DNA from: Rhodospirillaceae bacterium UBA6219
GTDB taxonomy: Bacteria; Pseudomonadota; Alphaproteobacteria; Rhodospirillales; Magnetospirillaceae
Reading direction: 5' to 3'
Length of the DNA: 64,000 nt
Assembly: GCA_002435715.1 (NCBI GenBank)
Contig: DISD01000031.1
Location: forward strand, 32,917 to 96,916
This document shows positions 17,174 to 25,583 of this stretch, piece by piece (the stretch's first letter is position 1; each line of letters begins with the position of its first letter). Made by a program: the position numbers and the translations under genes. The notes beneath the pieces were generated by a model, which saw only the letters and a list, made by a program, of their open reading frames with translations, was not told the origin of the DNA and did no database searches.

Positions 17174-18865
17174 TCAGGAATAGAACGCGGCCAAAAAGAT
17201 GCCCAGCACCGCCACGGTGGTCCAGGCCATAGCCCCCGACGACAGGTCGCGGGCGAACAATCCATGACGGCCATGGGTCGATTTGATGCCTGCCAGCACC
17301 CGGGTCAGGATGGCCATCACCTGCCCGCGGATCGCCCGGTCGGCGGTGGCCAGCATGGCGCCCAGCTTGCCGACCACGTTCGGCCCCAGGCGGCGGTACA
17401 GCCAGTCGGTGTCCAAGGTGATGGTCAGCGTCCGTTTCATCAGCGGCAGCAGCACGAAGAAAGCCAGCCCCGAGAAACCCAGCAATTGCAGCATCTCGAT
17501 CACATGGGCGGCGGTATAGGGCTGGTAATCCACCGGATGGGGCAACAGCGCGTAAAGGGCGCCGGGGAACACGCCGATGCCGATGCACAAAGCGGCGAAG
17601 ATCACCATGGCCGCCTTCATGTTCCATGGCGGGTCGGCGGGGCGCAGACCGCTGTCTTTTTGGAAGAACACGAACCACGGGAACTTGATGCCGGCATGCA
17701 GGAACACGCCGGCGGATGCGGCGGTCAGCCCGAACCATACCCAGGCCAAATGGGAATCGGCGGCGGCTTGGCTGACCATGGATTTCGACACGAAGCCCGA
17801 CGTCCACGGAAAGGACGAAATGGCCAGGGCGCCGACGATGCCGCACAAAGTGGTCAGCGGCATGGATTGGAACAGCCCGCCCAGATCGGTGCATTTGGTT
17901 TTGCCGGTGCGGTACAGCACCGAGCCGGCGGCCATCAGCAGCAGCGCCTTGTAGATGATGTGGGTGAAGGCGTGGGCGGCGGCGCCGTTCAACGCCATGT
18001 CGGAACCGATGCCGATGCCGGTGACCATGAACCCCACCTGATTGATGATGGAATAGGCCAGGATGCGCCGCATGTCGTTTTCCAGCAGCGCATAGACGAT
18101 GCCATAGAACACCATCCACAACCCGATGGGGATCAGGATCTCGGCGCCGGGAAAACCCCGGATCAGCACATAGACGGCGGTCTTGGTGGTGAAGGCCGAC
18201 AGGAACACCGTGCCGCTGTAAGACGCGGTGGGATAGGCATCGGGCAGCCAGGCGGAAAACGGCGGCGCCCCGGCATTGATCAGGAAGCCGAGCAGAATGG
18301 CCCAGGTGCCGAAGGAATCCGGCTTCATGGCGGCAAAGGCCACTGAACCGGTGGCGTTCACCTGGGCGGCGATGCCGGCCAGCAACACCACGCCGCCCAG
18401 CAGGTGAACCTGCACATAGCGGCTGGCGGCGGCGCGCGAGGCTGCGTCGTCACGGCTCCACAGCACCAGGGTCGAGGCGATGGCCATGATTTCCCAGAAC
18501 ACGAACAGGCTGATCAGGTCGCCGGCCAAAGCCACCCCCACCGCACCGCCGGCATAAACGAAAGCCGCCGGGACTTCCGCCGGGCGGTCCTGGTTCAGGG
18601 CGAACAGACCGCCACCGGCCGCCATCAGCAGGAAGATGGTGGCGAACAATCGGCCCAGCGCGTCCACCTTGAGCGGCGCCAAAGTGTGGCCCAGGAACGA
18701 GACGTGCAGCAACTCGCCCACCGGCAAGGTCCAGACCAGGGCCAACACCGCCAGCGGCGCCAGCAACACCAAGGCCTTGCGCACCATACCCTTCAGCCCC
18801 GCCACAACCAAGGCAGCCAGGATCAGCAGCAGACCGGGGGGAAGGGCGAAAGGATCAAAGCTCAT
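17174..18865 (-). CDS. NuoL/M/MrpD-like antiporter membrane subunit (third copy)
   Basis: Polytopic inner-membrane protein of 563 residues in the proton-translocating NADH dehydrogenase/Mrp antiporter family, predicted to form part of a multi-subunit cation/proton antiporter. Family features: FVFWEIMAIASTLVLW (conserved Glu in TM5), HAFTHIIYKALLLMAAGSV (Lys/His of TM7-8) and SSFPWTSGFVSKSM. The C-terminal 100 residues form an extra hydrophilic and helical extension (KRTLTITLDTDWLYRRLGP), as seen in longer Mrp/Mbh-type D subunits. Last gene of the operon, overlapping the upstream small membrane protein gene by 11 bp. Confidence 0.85.
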   Translation of the reverse strand: MSFDPFALPPGLLLILAALVVAGLKGMVRKALVLLAPLAVLALVWTLPVGELLHVSFLGHTLAPLKVDALGRLFATIFLLMAAGGGLFALNQDRPAEVPAAFVYAGGAVGVALAGDLISLFVFWEIMAIASTLVLWSRDDAASRAAASRYVQVHLLGGVVLLAGIAAQVNATGSVAFAAMKPDSFGTWAILLGFLINAGAPPFSAWLPDAYPTASYSGTVFLSAFTTKTAVYVLIRGFPGAEILIPIGLWMVFYGIVYALLENDMRRILAYSIINQVGFMVTGIGIGSDMALNGAAAHAFTHIIYKALLLMAAGSVLYRTGKTKCTDLGGLFQSMPLTTLCGIVGALAISSFPWTSGFVSKSMVSQAAADSHLAWVWFGLTAASAGVFLHAGIKFPWFVFFQKDSGLRPADPPWNMKAAMVIFAALCIGIGVFPGALYALLPHPVDYQPYTAAHVIEMLQLLGFSGLAFFVLLPLMKRTLTITLDTDWLYRRLGPNVVGKLGAMLATADRAIRGQVMAILTRVLAGIKSTHGRHGLFARDLSSGAMAWTTVAVLGIFLAAFYS

Positions 18866-19100
18866 AGTAATCGTCCTTGCGCTTCAGGACCCAGCCCAGA
18901 ACCTTGGCCCCCACCACCATGGCGGCGCAGGTGGCGAAGCCGTACCAGGCGTTGAAGCCGAAACTGCCCTCGACGCCGAAGGTGGCGTGGGGATGGATGA
19001 AGGCTCCCAGGGCGACGAACAATGCCAACAGGGCGATGCCCCCCACCCACAACAGGCGGATGCTTTTGGGGCGGACCAGCCAATGGGGCTGCGGGCTCAT
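18855..19100 (-). CDS. Small membrane protein in the Mrp operon
   Basis: 81 residues with two probable transmembrane helices (LLWVGGIALLALFVALGAF and a second near GFATCAAMVVGAKVLGWVL) and a charged C-terminus ending KRKDDYYEL. I do not recognise a named family; similar short proteins occur between D-type subunits of some antiporter clusters and may be accessory subunits. The start at 19100 overlaps the stop of the preceding gene by four bases, a better choice than the longer upstream frame. Confidence 0.65.
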   Translation of the reverse strand: MSPQPHWLVRPKSIRLLWVGGIALLALFVALGAFIHPHATFGVEGSFGFNAWYGFATCAAMVVGAKVLGWVLKRKDDYYEL

Positions 19101-20569
19101 GGATTCCTCCCCAACAGGGCGCCGGCCAGGGCAAGCACTTGGTCGGGCAGGACGAACAAGACGATGGTGCCTGCGGCGGTGACGCACAAAGCCAGGACTG
19201 ACGGCAACGGCGCCTCGCCATGGTCGTGGTGATGGTCGTGGTCATCGCCGGCGCGGCCGAAGAAGGCGGAATGGATGATCGGCAGGAAATAGGCGGCGTT
19301 CAACAACGTGCTCAGCGTGACCACCGCCACCGCCACCATCTGCTGGGATTGCAGCGCGCCCGACAGCACGTACCACTTGCTGACGAAGCCGGCGGTGGGC
19401 GGCAGGCCGATCATGGACAAAGCACCGATGGCAAAGGCCCCCATGGTCCACGGCATCTTGCGGCCGATGCCGGCCATCTGGCTGATCTCGGTCTTGTGGC
19501 TGGCCACCATCACCGCGCCGGCGGCAAAGAACAGCGTGATCTTGCCCAAGGCGTGGGCGGCGATGTGGATGGCGGCGCCCATCACCGACAGCGGCGCCAG
19601 GATGGCCGCCCCCAGCAGCACGTAAGACAGTTGCGAGATGGTGGAATAGGCCAGCCGGGCCTTCAGGTTGTCCTTGGATAGCGCCACCACCGAGGCGGCG
19701 ACGATGGTGAAGCCCGCCGCCCACACCAGCCAGTCGGCGGCGGCGTTTTCCGCCAACAAATCGATGCCGAAAATGTAGAGGGTGACCTTAAGGACGGTGA
19801 ACACCCCGGCCTTGACCACGGCCACCGCGTGCAACAGGGCGCTGACCGGGGTCGGCGCCACCATGGCCGCCGGCAGCCAGCGATGGAACGGCATCAACGC
19901 CGCCTTGCCGATGCCGAAGACGTAAAGGGCGAACAACACGCCCACCAACGGCCCCGACACCTTGCCGGCCAGGATGCCGCCGGGGGCGAAGTCCAAGGTC
20001 CCGGCCAAGGCCCAGGTGGCGATGATGGCCAGCAATTGCAGCCCGATGGAGGTACCGATCAGGATGCCCAGATAGGTGCGCCCGGCGCGCTTGGCCTCTG
20101 GTGTGCCGGCATGGGTGACCAGCGGGAAGGTGCAGATGGTCAACACTTCGTAAAACACGAAAAGCGTCAGCATGTTGCCGGAAAGCGCGATGCCCATGGC
20201 CGCCGCGATGGCGATGGCGAAGAAGGCATAGAACCGGGTCTGGTTCTTTTCGTGGTGCCCGCGCATATAGCCGATGGCGTAAAGGATGGTCACCGGCCAC
20301 AGCCCGGCGGCGACCAGGGCGAACAGCATGCCCAGCGGTTCCAGTTCCAGGCGCAGGGTCAGGCCGGGCAGCATCTCGCCGAAATTCAGCACCGGGACGA
20401 CGCCGTCGGCCAATTGGGACCGCAGCCCCAGAACCACGGCGATCAGCAAGGCGCCGGCGCCCAGGCTGACCGCCTCGCGCAGGTTGGGGTAGCGCCCGGC
20501 CAGCAGGATGGGACCGACGGCCAAAAGCGGCAGCAACAGCGCCAGCAACATCAAGGTGGACGGGGTCAT
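19097..20569 (-). CDS. NuoM/N/MrpD-like antiporter membrane subunit (second copy)
   Basis: 490 residues, polytopic. Shows the proton-translocating family signature: FVFYEVLTICTFPLV, GIGKAALMPFHRWLPAAMVAPTPVSALLHA, KARLAYSTISQLSYVLLG, and GLPPTAGFVSKWYV. A His-rich loop (DDHDHHHDHGEA) near the C-terminus is unusual and might bind a metal. The start at 20569 overlaps the preceding gene stop by four bases; a longer in-frame extension overlaps that gene and is rejected. Confidence 0.87.
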   Translation of the reverse strand: MTPSTLMLLALLLPLLAVGPILLAGRYPNLREAVSLGAGALLIAVVLGLRSQLADGVVPVLNFGEMLPGLTLRLELEPLGMLFALVAAGLWPVTILYAIGYMRGHHEKNQTRFYAFFAIAIAAAMGIALSGNMLTLFVFYEVLTICTFPLVTHAGTPEAKRAGRTYLGILIGTSIGLQLLAIIATWALAGTLDFAPGGILAGKVSGPLVGVLFALYVFGIGKAALMPFHRWLPAAMVAPTPVSALLHAVAVVKAGVFTVLKVTLYIFGIDLLAENAAADWLVWAAGFTIVAASVVALSKDNLKARLAYSTISQLSYVLLGAAILAPLSVMGAAIHIAAHALGKITLFFAAGAVMVASHKTEISQMAGIGRKMPWTMGAFAIGALSMIGLPPTAGFVSKWYVLSGALQSQQMVAVAVVTLSTLLNAAYFLPIIHSAFFGRAGDDHDHHHDHGEAPLPSVLALCVTAAGTIVLFVLPDQVLALAGALLGRNP

Positions 20570-22056
20570 GGCGCCACTCCCTGCAACAGGGTCTGGGCGG
20601 CCAGCCGTGCCACCCCCATGGTCTGGGTGGCGTCCAGGCCGAACCACACCGAAGCCCCGGCCAGCACCCAGGTGGACAGCACCATGGCGGTGGGCGCTTC
20701 GCGGATATGGGCCAGTTCGGGGCCGGGCGGGGCCATCCAGGCGGCCTCGACGATGCGCCACACATAGGCGACGGCCAGCAAGGACGAAGCCAGGATCAGC
20801 ACGGCCACCGGCCACATGCCGCCGGTCAGCGCCGCTTCCACCAGATACCACTTGCTGACGAAACCCACGGTCAAGGGCACGCCGATCAGCGACAGCCCGG
20901 CCACCAGCACGGCCGCCATGGTCAACGGCATCTTGCGGCCGATACCGCGAATGGCGTCGATGCGGGTCGAGCCCACCCGCAGGGCCACCGCGCCCAAGGC
21001 CAGGAACAGCGCCGATTTCATCACCGCATGGTTGAAGAGATGGACGATGCCGGCGGCCAGCCCGGTTTCCGACAAAAAGGCGATGCCCAGCAGGATGTAA
21101 CCGATCTGCGCCACCGAGGAATAGGCCAGGGCACGCTTCAGGTCGGGTTGCCAGATGGCCACCGCCGAACAGACGAACATGGCGGCCAGGGCCAGCACCA
21201 TCAGCACCTGGGTGATGGGGAGCGCCGTCAGCAGGCCGGTGGCGCCGAACACCCCCAAGACGATGCGCAGGAACACATAGACCGACACCTTGGTGGCGGT
21301 GCCGGCCAAAAGCGCGGCGGCCGCCGACGGCGCATGGGTATAGGCGTTGGGCAGCCAGGCATGTAGCGGGAAGGCCGCCATCTTCAGGCCGATGCCGACC
21401 ACCAGGAAGGCCAGGGCGGCGCGCACCGTGCTGGTATGGGCCATGGCGGGCAGGCGCTGGGCCAGGTCGGCCATGTTCAAGGTGCCGGTCATCATATAGG
21501 CCAGACCGATGCCGATCACATAGAAGGTGGCCCCCACCGTGCCCAGGATCAGATAGCGCAAGGACGCGGTCAGCGCCCGGCGGTCACGGCCCATGCCCAC
21601 CAGCACATAGGTGGACAGCGACGAGATTTCCAAGAACACGAACAGGTTGAAGGCGTCGCCGGTAATGGCCATGCCCAGCAGACCGCACAGGCACAGCACG
21701 AACATGGCGTAGAACAGGTAATGGCGTTCGGAATCGATTTCGGCTTCCACCGATTTACGGGAATAGACCGAGACGACCGAGGCGATGGCCGAAACGATGG
21801 CCAGGACGAAGGCATCCAATTGGTCGACGCGGTATTCGATGCCCCAGGGCGCCGCCCAGCCGCCCATCAGATAGCTGAACGGGCCGCTTTCCAGAACCTG
21901 CAGCAGCAACAGCACCGAAAAGAACAAGCTGGCCCAGCTGACACCGCAAGCCAGCAGCCAAGCCGCCCACGGCCGACGCAGGGCGACGATGACCGGGGCG
22001 GTCATCAAGGGCACGACCACCGCCAAGGCGGGCAGATGTTCCAGGGGGGCGCTCAC
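20566..22056 (-). CDS. mrpD: Na+/H+ antiporter subunit D
   Basis: 496-residue polytopic membrane protein of the MrpD/NuoM-N family, thought to carry the ion channel of the Mrp complex. Family blocks: FNLFVFLEISSLSTYVLVGMG, GIGLKMAAFPLHAWLPNAYT, AATKV-type LLAGTATKVSVYVFLRI, LKRALAYSSVAQIGYILLG, and GVPLTVGFVSKWYLVEAAL. Overlaps its neighbours by four bases on both sides. Confidence 0.9.
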   Translation of the reverse strand: MSAPLEHLPALAVVVPLMTAPVIVALRRPWAAWLLACGVSWASLFFSVLLLLQVLESGPFSYLMGGWAAPWGIEYRVDQLDAFVLAIVSAIASVVSVYSRKSVEAEIDSERHYLFYAMFVLCLCGLLGMAITGDAFNLFVFLEISSLSTYVLVGMGRDRRALTASLRYLILGTVGATFYVIGIGLAYMMTGTLNMADLAQRLPAMAHTSTVRAALAFLVVGIGLKMAAFPLHAWLPNAYTHAPSAAAALLAGTATKVSVYVFLRIVLGVFGATGLLTALPITQVLMVLALAAMFVCSAVAIWQPDLKRALAYSSVAQIGYILLGIAFLSETGLAAGIVHLFNHAVMKSALFLALGAVALRVGSTRIDAIRGIGRKMPLTMAAVLVAGLSLIGVPLTVGFVSKWYLVEAALTGGMWPVAVLILASSLLAVAYVWRIVEAAWMAPPGPELAHIREAPTAMVLSTWVLAGASVWFGLDATQTMGVARLAAQTLLQGVAP

Positions 22057-22418
22057 GCCTCGTTCTCCTCGATGTCTTGGATGTCGTCTTCCTCGATGGT
22101 GCCGAAGGCTTCGTGGATGCGGACGACCAGCGCCAGTCCCAGGGCGGTGGTGGCGATGCCGACGACGATGGCGGTCAGGATCAGCACATGGGGCAGCGGA
22201 TTGGAAAACACCACGCCGTCCACAGGTCCGGCCGGCAGGATGGGGGCGGTGCCGTCCTTGATCTTGCCCATGGTGATGTAAAGCACGAAGACCGAGATCT
22301 GGAACACGCCCAAGCCCACCAGCTTCTTGACCAGGTTGCCCCGCGCGATGACGGTGTAAAGTCCCGCCATCATCAAGATGATCGCCATCCAGTAATTGAA
22401 CAGGCCGGGCACTTCCAT
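22053..22418 (-). CDS. mrpC: Na+/H+ antiporter subunit C
   Basis: 121 residues with three helices, NuoK-like: an N-terminal WMAIILMMAGLYTVIARGN segment, GVFQISVFVLYI with GMGKIKDGTAPI-type loop, and NPLPHVLILTAIVVGIATTALGLAL, which is the most typical MrpC/NuoK motif. Acidic C-terminal tail (EEDDIQDIEENEA). Confidence 0.9.
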   Translation of the reverse strand: MEVPGLFNYWMAIILMMAGLYTVIARGNLVKKLVGLGVFQISVFVLYITMGKIKDGTAPILPAGPVDGVVFSNPLPHVLILTAIVVGIATTALGLALVVRIHEAFGTIEEDDIQDIEENEA

Positions 22419-22422
22419 GGGA

Positions 22423-22857
22423 TCAGTCCTGTTCGCGGGCCGAGGGATCGCGCGAGGCGAAGACGAAGAAGATGGTGGTCATGGCGGCGAACACGGTCAT
22501 GCCGACGCCGAATTCCACCAAGAAGATGCCCACATGCTGGCCCAGCACCGGCTGGGCCGCCAGGGACGAGTAATCCAGGAAGCGCCCGCCTTCGGCCAGG
22601 GCCAGAACCCCGGTGCCGGCATAGATCAACACGCCCAGCGACAGCAGCAGGCGGCGGATGCCGGCGGGAAGGGCGCGCCGGGCATGGGCGATGCCGAAGA
22701 CGATGGCGTACAAGATGAAGGCCGAGGCGAAGATAACGCCGGCCTGGAACCCGCCGCCGGGACCGAAATCACCGTGGAACTGGACGTAAAGGGCGAACAT
22801 CAGGATGAACGGGATCAGGAACTTGGTCCCGACCCGCAGAATGGGTTTCTCCCTCAT
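22423..22857 (-). CDS. mrpB: Na+/H+ antiporter subunit B (MnhB domain)
   Basis: 144 residues. The family hallmark FHGDFGPGGGFQAGVIFASAFILY lies near residues 28-51, followed by further helices and EFGVGMTVFAAMTTIFF. In the canonical seven-gene Mrp system this is a separate subunit following MrpA. Its start overlaps the DUF4040 gene stop by four bases. Confidence 0.9.
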   Translation of the reverse strand: MREKPILRVGTKFLIPFILMFALYVQFHGDFGPGGGFQAGVIFASAFILYAIVFGIAHARRALPAGIRRLLLSLGVLIYAGTGVLALAEGGRFLDYSSLAAQPVLGQHVGIFLVEFGVGMTVFAAMTTIFFVFASRDPSAREQD

Positions 22858-23384
22858 GGCTTGCGCCTCCCCCGCGCCAGCAGCGCCATCACCCCGATGG
22901 CGGCGGTGAAGATCACCGTGGTCTCGCCCAAGGTGTCATAGCCGCGATAGCTGGCCAGCACCGAGGTCACCACGTTGGGCGGTCCCACCTCGGCGGTGGA
23001 ATCCTTCATGTAGCGCGGCGCCACGTGGTGGTGGATGGGGGCGTCGGGGTCGCCGTATTCCGGCATGTCCAAAGTGGCCCAGATCAGCAGCGAACCGGTG
23101 GCGGCCACGGTGAACAGACCGGCCAGGGACGGTTTCTTGCCCTGCTTTTCCTGGCGCGGCACCAGGGTCAGGGTGCCCAGCATCAAGACGGTGGCGATGC
23201 CGGCGCCGACGGCGGCTTCGGTGAAGGCCACGTCGACGGCGTCCAGCAAGACGTAAAGGGTGGCGCCCATCAGCGAATAGGCACCCGACAGCATGGCCAC
23301 CGCGAACAGGTCGCGCAGCCACAGCACCGCCAGGGCCGCCACCACCATCATCCCCAAGATGACGATGTCGAGAAGTTCGATCAC
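22854..23384 (-). CDS. DUF4040/MbhE-like antiporter subunit (MrpA C-terminal equivalent)
   Basis: 176 residues: an N-terminal DUF4040 domain (helices with LFAVAMLSGAYSLMGATLYV and VDVAFTEAAVGAGIATVLML), then a loop and a final helix GETTVIFTAAIGVMALLA, which resembles the C-terminal part of MrpA. This is the split form in which MrpA is replaced by separate small subunits. I choose GTG 23384 because it overlaps the MrpG stop (GTGA) and has AAGGGGG eight bases upstream; the in-frame ATG at 23417 lies inside mrpG. Confidence 0.82.
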   Translation of the reverse strand: MIELLDIVILGMMVVAALAVLWLRDLFAVAMLSGAYSLMGATLYVLLDAVDVAFTEAAVGAGIATVLMLGTLTLVPRQEKQGKKPSLAGLFTVAATGSLLIWATLDMPEYGDPDAPIHHHVAPRYMKDSTAEVGPPNVVTSVLASYRGYDTLGETTVIFTAAIGVMALLARGRRKP

Positions 23385-23707
23385 GGCGCGTCCCCCTTGT
23401 CGGCTTGGCGCAGCCACGGCTTGATACCGTCCAGGATGGCGGCGCGGGCCAAAGCGTGCGAGGTCATGGGGCTGGTGAAGGCCAAGAACACCACGATCAG
23501 CACCAACTTCACCATGACCAGCCAGTCGGGCGCCTGCAGCAGCATGCCCAGGACCAACAGGCCGGCCCCCATGGTGTCGGTCATGCCGGCGCCGTGCAGG
23601 CGGGTGAAGACGTCGGGCAACCGCAACAGCCCCAGCGTGCCGATCAGCACGAAACCGGCGCCCCCCAGCATCAGCGCCCAGGACAAGGTGTCGAGGATCA
23701 GGCTCAT
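23381..23707 (-). CDS. mrpG: Na+/H+ antiporter subunit G
   Basis: 108 residues, three helices. Family core GTLGLLRLPDVFTRLHGAGMTDTMGAGLLVLGM is intact, followed by FTSPMTSHALARAA, the standard MrpG C-terminal signature. Four-base overlaps with both neighbours indicate a tightly coupled operon. Confidence 0.9.
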   Translation of the reverse strand: MSLILDTLSWALMLGGAGFVLIGTLGLLRLPDVFTRLHGAGMTDTMGAGLLVLGMLLQAPDWLVMVKLVLIVVFLAFTSPMTSHALARAAILDGIKPWLRQADKGDAP

Positions 23708-24012
23708 AATTCCCCCTCGGCGTTGTCGCCCACCGGAAAGCCCAGGCTGCGATAGCGGACGAACTTGGTAACCGCCACCGTGCCGATGAAGTTGATCAGG
23801 GCGTAGACCAGGGCGATATCCAGGAATTCCGGTCGCCGGGTCAGAAAGCCGATGACGGCGATCATCAACAGCGTCTTGGTGCCGAAGGCGTTCACCGCCA
23901 GGATGCGGTCATAGACGGTGGGGCCCAGCAAGGCCCGGACCAGAGCCATGACCATGGCCACCAAAAGCGCCCCGGCGGCGGCGGCGAACATCAAGGTGGT
24001 GTGGTCCATCAT
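23704..24012 (-). CDS. mrpF: Na+/H+ antiporter subunit F
   Basis: 102 residues, three helices. Typical MrpF features: RALLGPTVYDRILAVNAFGTK and FLDIALVYALINFIGTVAVTKF. Overlaps mrpE and mrpG by four bases each. Confidence 0.9.
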   Translation of the reverse strand: MMDHTTLMFAAAAGALLVAMVMALVRALLGPTVYDRILAVNAFGTKTLLMIAVIGFLTRRPEFLDIALVYALINFIGTVAVTKFVRYRSLGFPVGDNAEGEL

Positions 24013-24488
24013 CGGTCCCCCATCAGCACGCAGACGCGGCGGTCCATGTCGCCGGTTTCCAGTCCTTCACGGGCGCCGGCGTTCAGCGCGTGGATGGTCA
24101 GGCTGCCGTCGTCGTCCACTCCCATGGTGACGGTGCCCGGGGTCAGGGTGATGGAATTGGCGTAGATGGTGCGCCCCAGATCGTCGGATTGGCTGGCCTT
24201 GACCTTGAAGACGGCGGGGGCCACCGCGCCGGGACCGGCCAGGATGGTGCGCGCCACATCCAGATTGGCCTTGACGATTTCGACGGCCAGCCACGGCCAA
24301 TAGCCCAGGCCGCGCCAAGTCAGGTGCAGGGGATGGCCTTCGTGGTCGACGGAATCCAGCCGCCGGGCGATCCAGGCGACCAAGGCGGCGGACGCGACAC
24401 CCAAGGCCAGCAGCCACGGCTCGCCATGGCCGCTCATCACCAGCCACAGCACCAGCATCAGAATGAACAGGCTGACGATCCGTGCCAT
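24009..24488 (-). CDS. mrpE: Na+/H+ antiporter subunit E
   Basis: 159 residues: two N-terminal helices, then a cytoplasmic domain with the family features YWPWLAVEIVKANLDVARTIL and YANSITLTPGTVTMGVDDDG. First true antiporter gene of the operon after the receiver-like gene. Confidence 0.9.
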   Translation of the reverse strand: MARIVSLFILMLVLWLVMSGHGEPWLLALGVASAALVAWIARRLDSVDHEGHPLHLTWRGLGYWPWLAVEIVKANLDVARTILAGPGAVAPAVFKVKASQSDDLGRTIYANSITLTPGTVTMGVDDDGSLTIHALNAGAREGLETGDMDRRVCVLMGDR

Positions 24489-24500
24489 GCTTCGCGCCCC

Positions 24501-24857
24501 CTAAGCGATCAGGCGGGCCAGTTCGGCACGGCCCAGTTCGGTCGACACCACCATGTCGGCGCCGACCACCCGGGCCAGGCGTTCCATGTCGCCATCCAGG
24601 TAGCCGCGAACCGGCACCACCGCCAGACGCAAGCCGGGGAAGCGGGCCTTGATGTCGGAAATGGTCGCTGCCGGGGCGCCGATGCCGTACAGGCGGTCGG
24701 TCAGCACGGCGCCGGCATCGGTTTCGGCGATCTTGGCGCCGACATCGTCGCCATCGTCCACCAAGGTGACGTCGCCGCCGGCCTGGGTCAGCCAAAAGGC
24801 AAGAAGGTCGCGGGTCGGTTCGTCACCGACAAGCATCACCACCTTGTTGCGCCGCAT
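24501..24857 (-). CDS. Degenerate receiver-like protein heading the Mrp operon
   Basis: 118 residues with the alpha/beta rhythm of a response-regulator receiver domain: VVMLVGDEPTRDLLAFWL at the N-terminus (acidic pair Asp12-Glu13) and a possible phospho-acceptor Asp54 in AVLTDRLYG. The conserved Thr/Ser and Lys of receivers are replaced (RLAVVPVRGY and ADMVVSTELG), so phosphorylation-driven switching is doubtful. It lies 12 bp upstream of mrpE and is probably the first gene of that operon. Role unknown; it could be a regulator or assembly partner of the antiporter. Confidence 0.65.
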   Translation of the reverse strand: MRRNKVVMLVGDEPTRDLLAFWLTQAGGDVTLVDDGDDVGAKIAETDAGAVLTDRLYGIGAPAATISDIKARFPGLRLAVVPVRGYLDGDMERLARVVGADMVVSTELGRAELARLIA

Positions 24858-24974
24858 GGGAACCTCTTCGCATCACATTCGATGCCTAAGAATCCGCCAG
24901 CAGCCCGGCGCGGCACAATTCGCACGGTTTCTTAGGGGGTTTCACCAGCCGCATGACCCCTTAGGTATTATTGC

Positions 24975-25583
24975 TTATTCAAGCAATATGGCTTGGCGCA
25001 CCAGATCGGGCAAACTGTCGGCCTTCATCTTGTCCATCACATGGGTGCGGTGCACGTCGACGGTGCGCGGGCTGATGCCCAGGCGCTGGGCCACTTCCTT
25101 GTTGGACAGCCCGGCCACCACCAGATCCATCACTTGGCGTTCGCGTTCGGTCAGCAACGCCACGCGGGCCCTGGCCCCGGCCTGACGTCCGGCGGTGCCG
25201 GCGTCGAAACCCGGCGCCAAGGCCTTGTGCAAGGCGTCCAACAGTGCCTGGTTGGGGAACGGCTTTTCGATGAAATCCACCGCGCCGCCCTGCACCGCCT
25301 GGACCGCCATGGGGATGTCGCCATGGCCGGTGATGAAGATGGTGGGGATGCGAATGCCGCGTTCGTGCAAGGCGTGCTGCAGTTCCAGCCCCGACATCAA
25401 CGGCATGCGCACGTCGCTGACCAGACAGCCGCGCAAACCGGGATGGGCGAAATCCAAAAAGGCACGGGCGCCGTCGAAGCCCTGGGCGTCATAGCCTTCG
25501 CCCATCAGCAGGGCGCACAGCGAATCGCGCACCGCCGAATCGTCGTCGACGACCCACACCGAAAGGGTTTCAACTGTGCTCAT
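24975..25583 (-). CDS. FixJ/TodT-type response regulator
   Basis: 202-residue DNA-binding response regulator. Receiver domain with acidic residues in WVVDDDSAV, phospho-acceptor Asp57 (CLVSDVRMP), Thr85 (FITGHGD) and Lys107 (IEKPFPN). C-terminal LuxR/FixJ helix-turn-helix: LTERERQVMDLVVAGLSNKEVAQRLGIS, then RTVDVHRTHVMDKM. The start at 25583 lies 14 bp inside the end of the kinase gene, so kinase and regulator are translated as a pair. Longer upstream frame is kinase antisense-phase sequence and was discarded. Target genes are unknown; adjacency suggests the transport operon. Confidence 0.92.
   Translation of the reverse strand: MSTVETLSVWVVDDDSAVRDSLCALLMGEGYDAQGFDGARAFLDFAHPGLRGCLVSDVRMPLMSGLELQHALHERGIRIPTIFITGHGDIPMAVQAVQGGAVDFIEKPFPNQALLDALHKALAPGFDAGTAGRQAGARARVALLTERERQVMDLVVAGLSNKEVAQRLGISPRTVDVHRTHVMDKMKADSLPDLVRQAILLE

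Noticed and set aside
24970..24987. ATTGCTT/AAGCAAT inverted repeat as terminator
   Set aside because: It overlaps the last codons of the response regulator gene, is short and AT-rich, and has no T-run; too weak to list.
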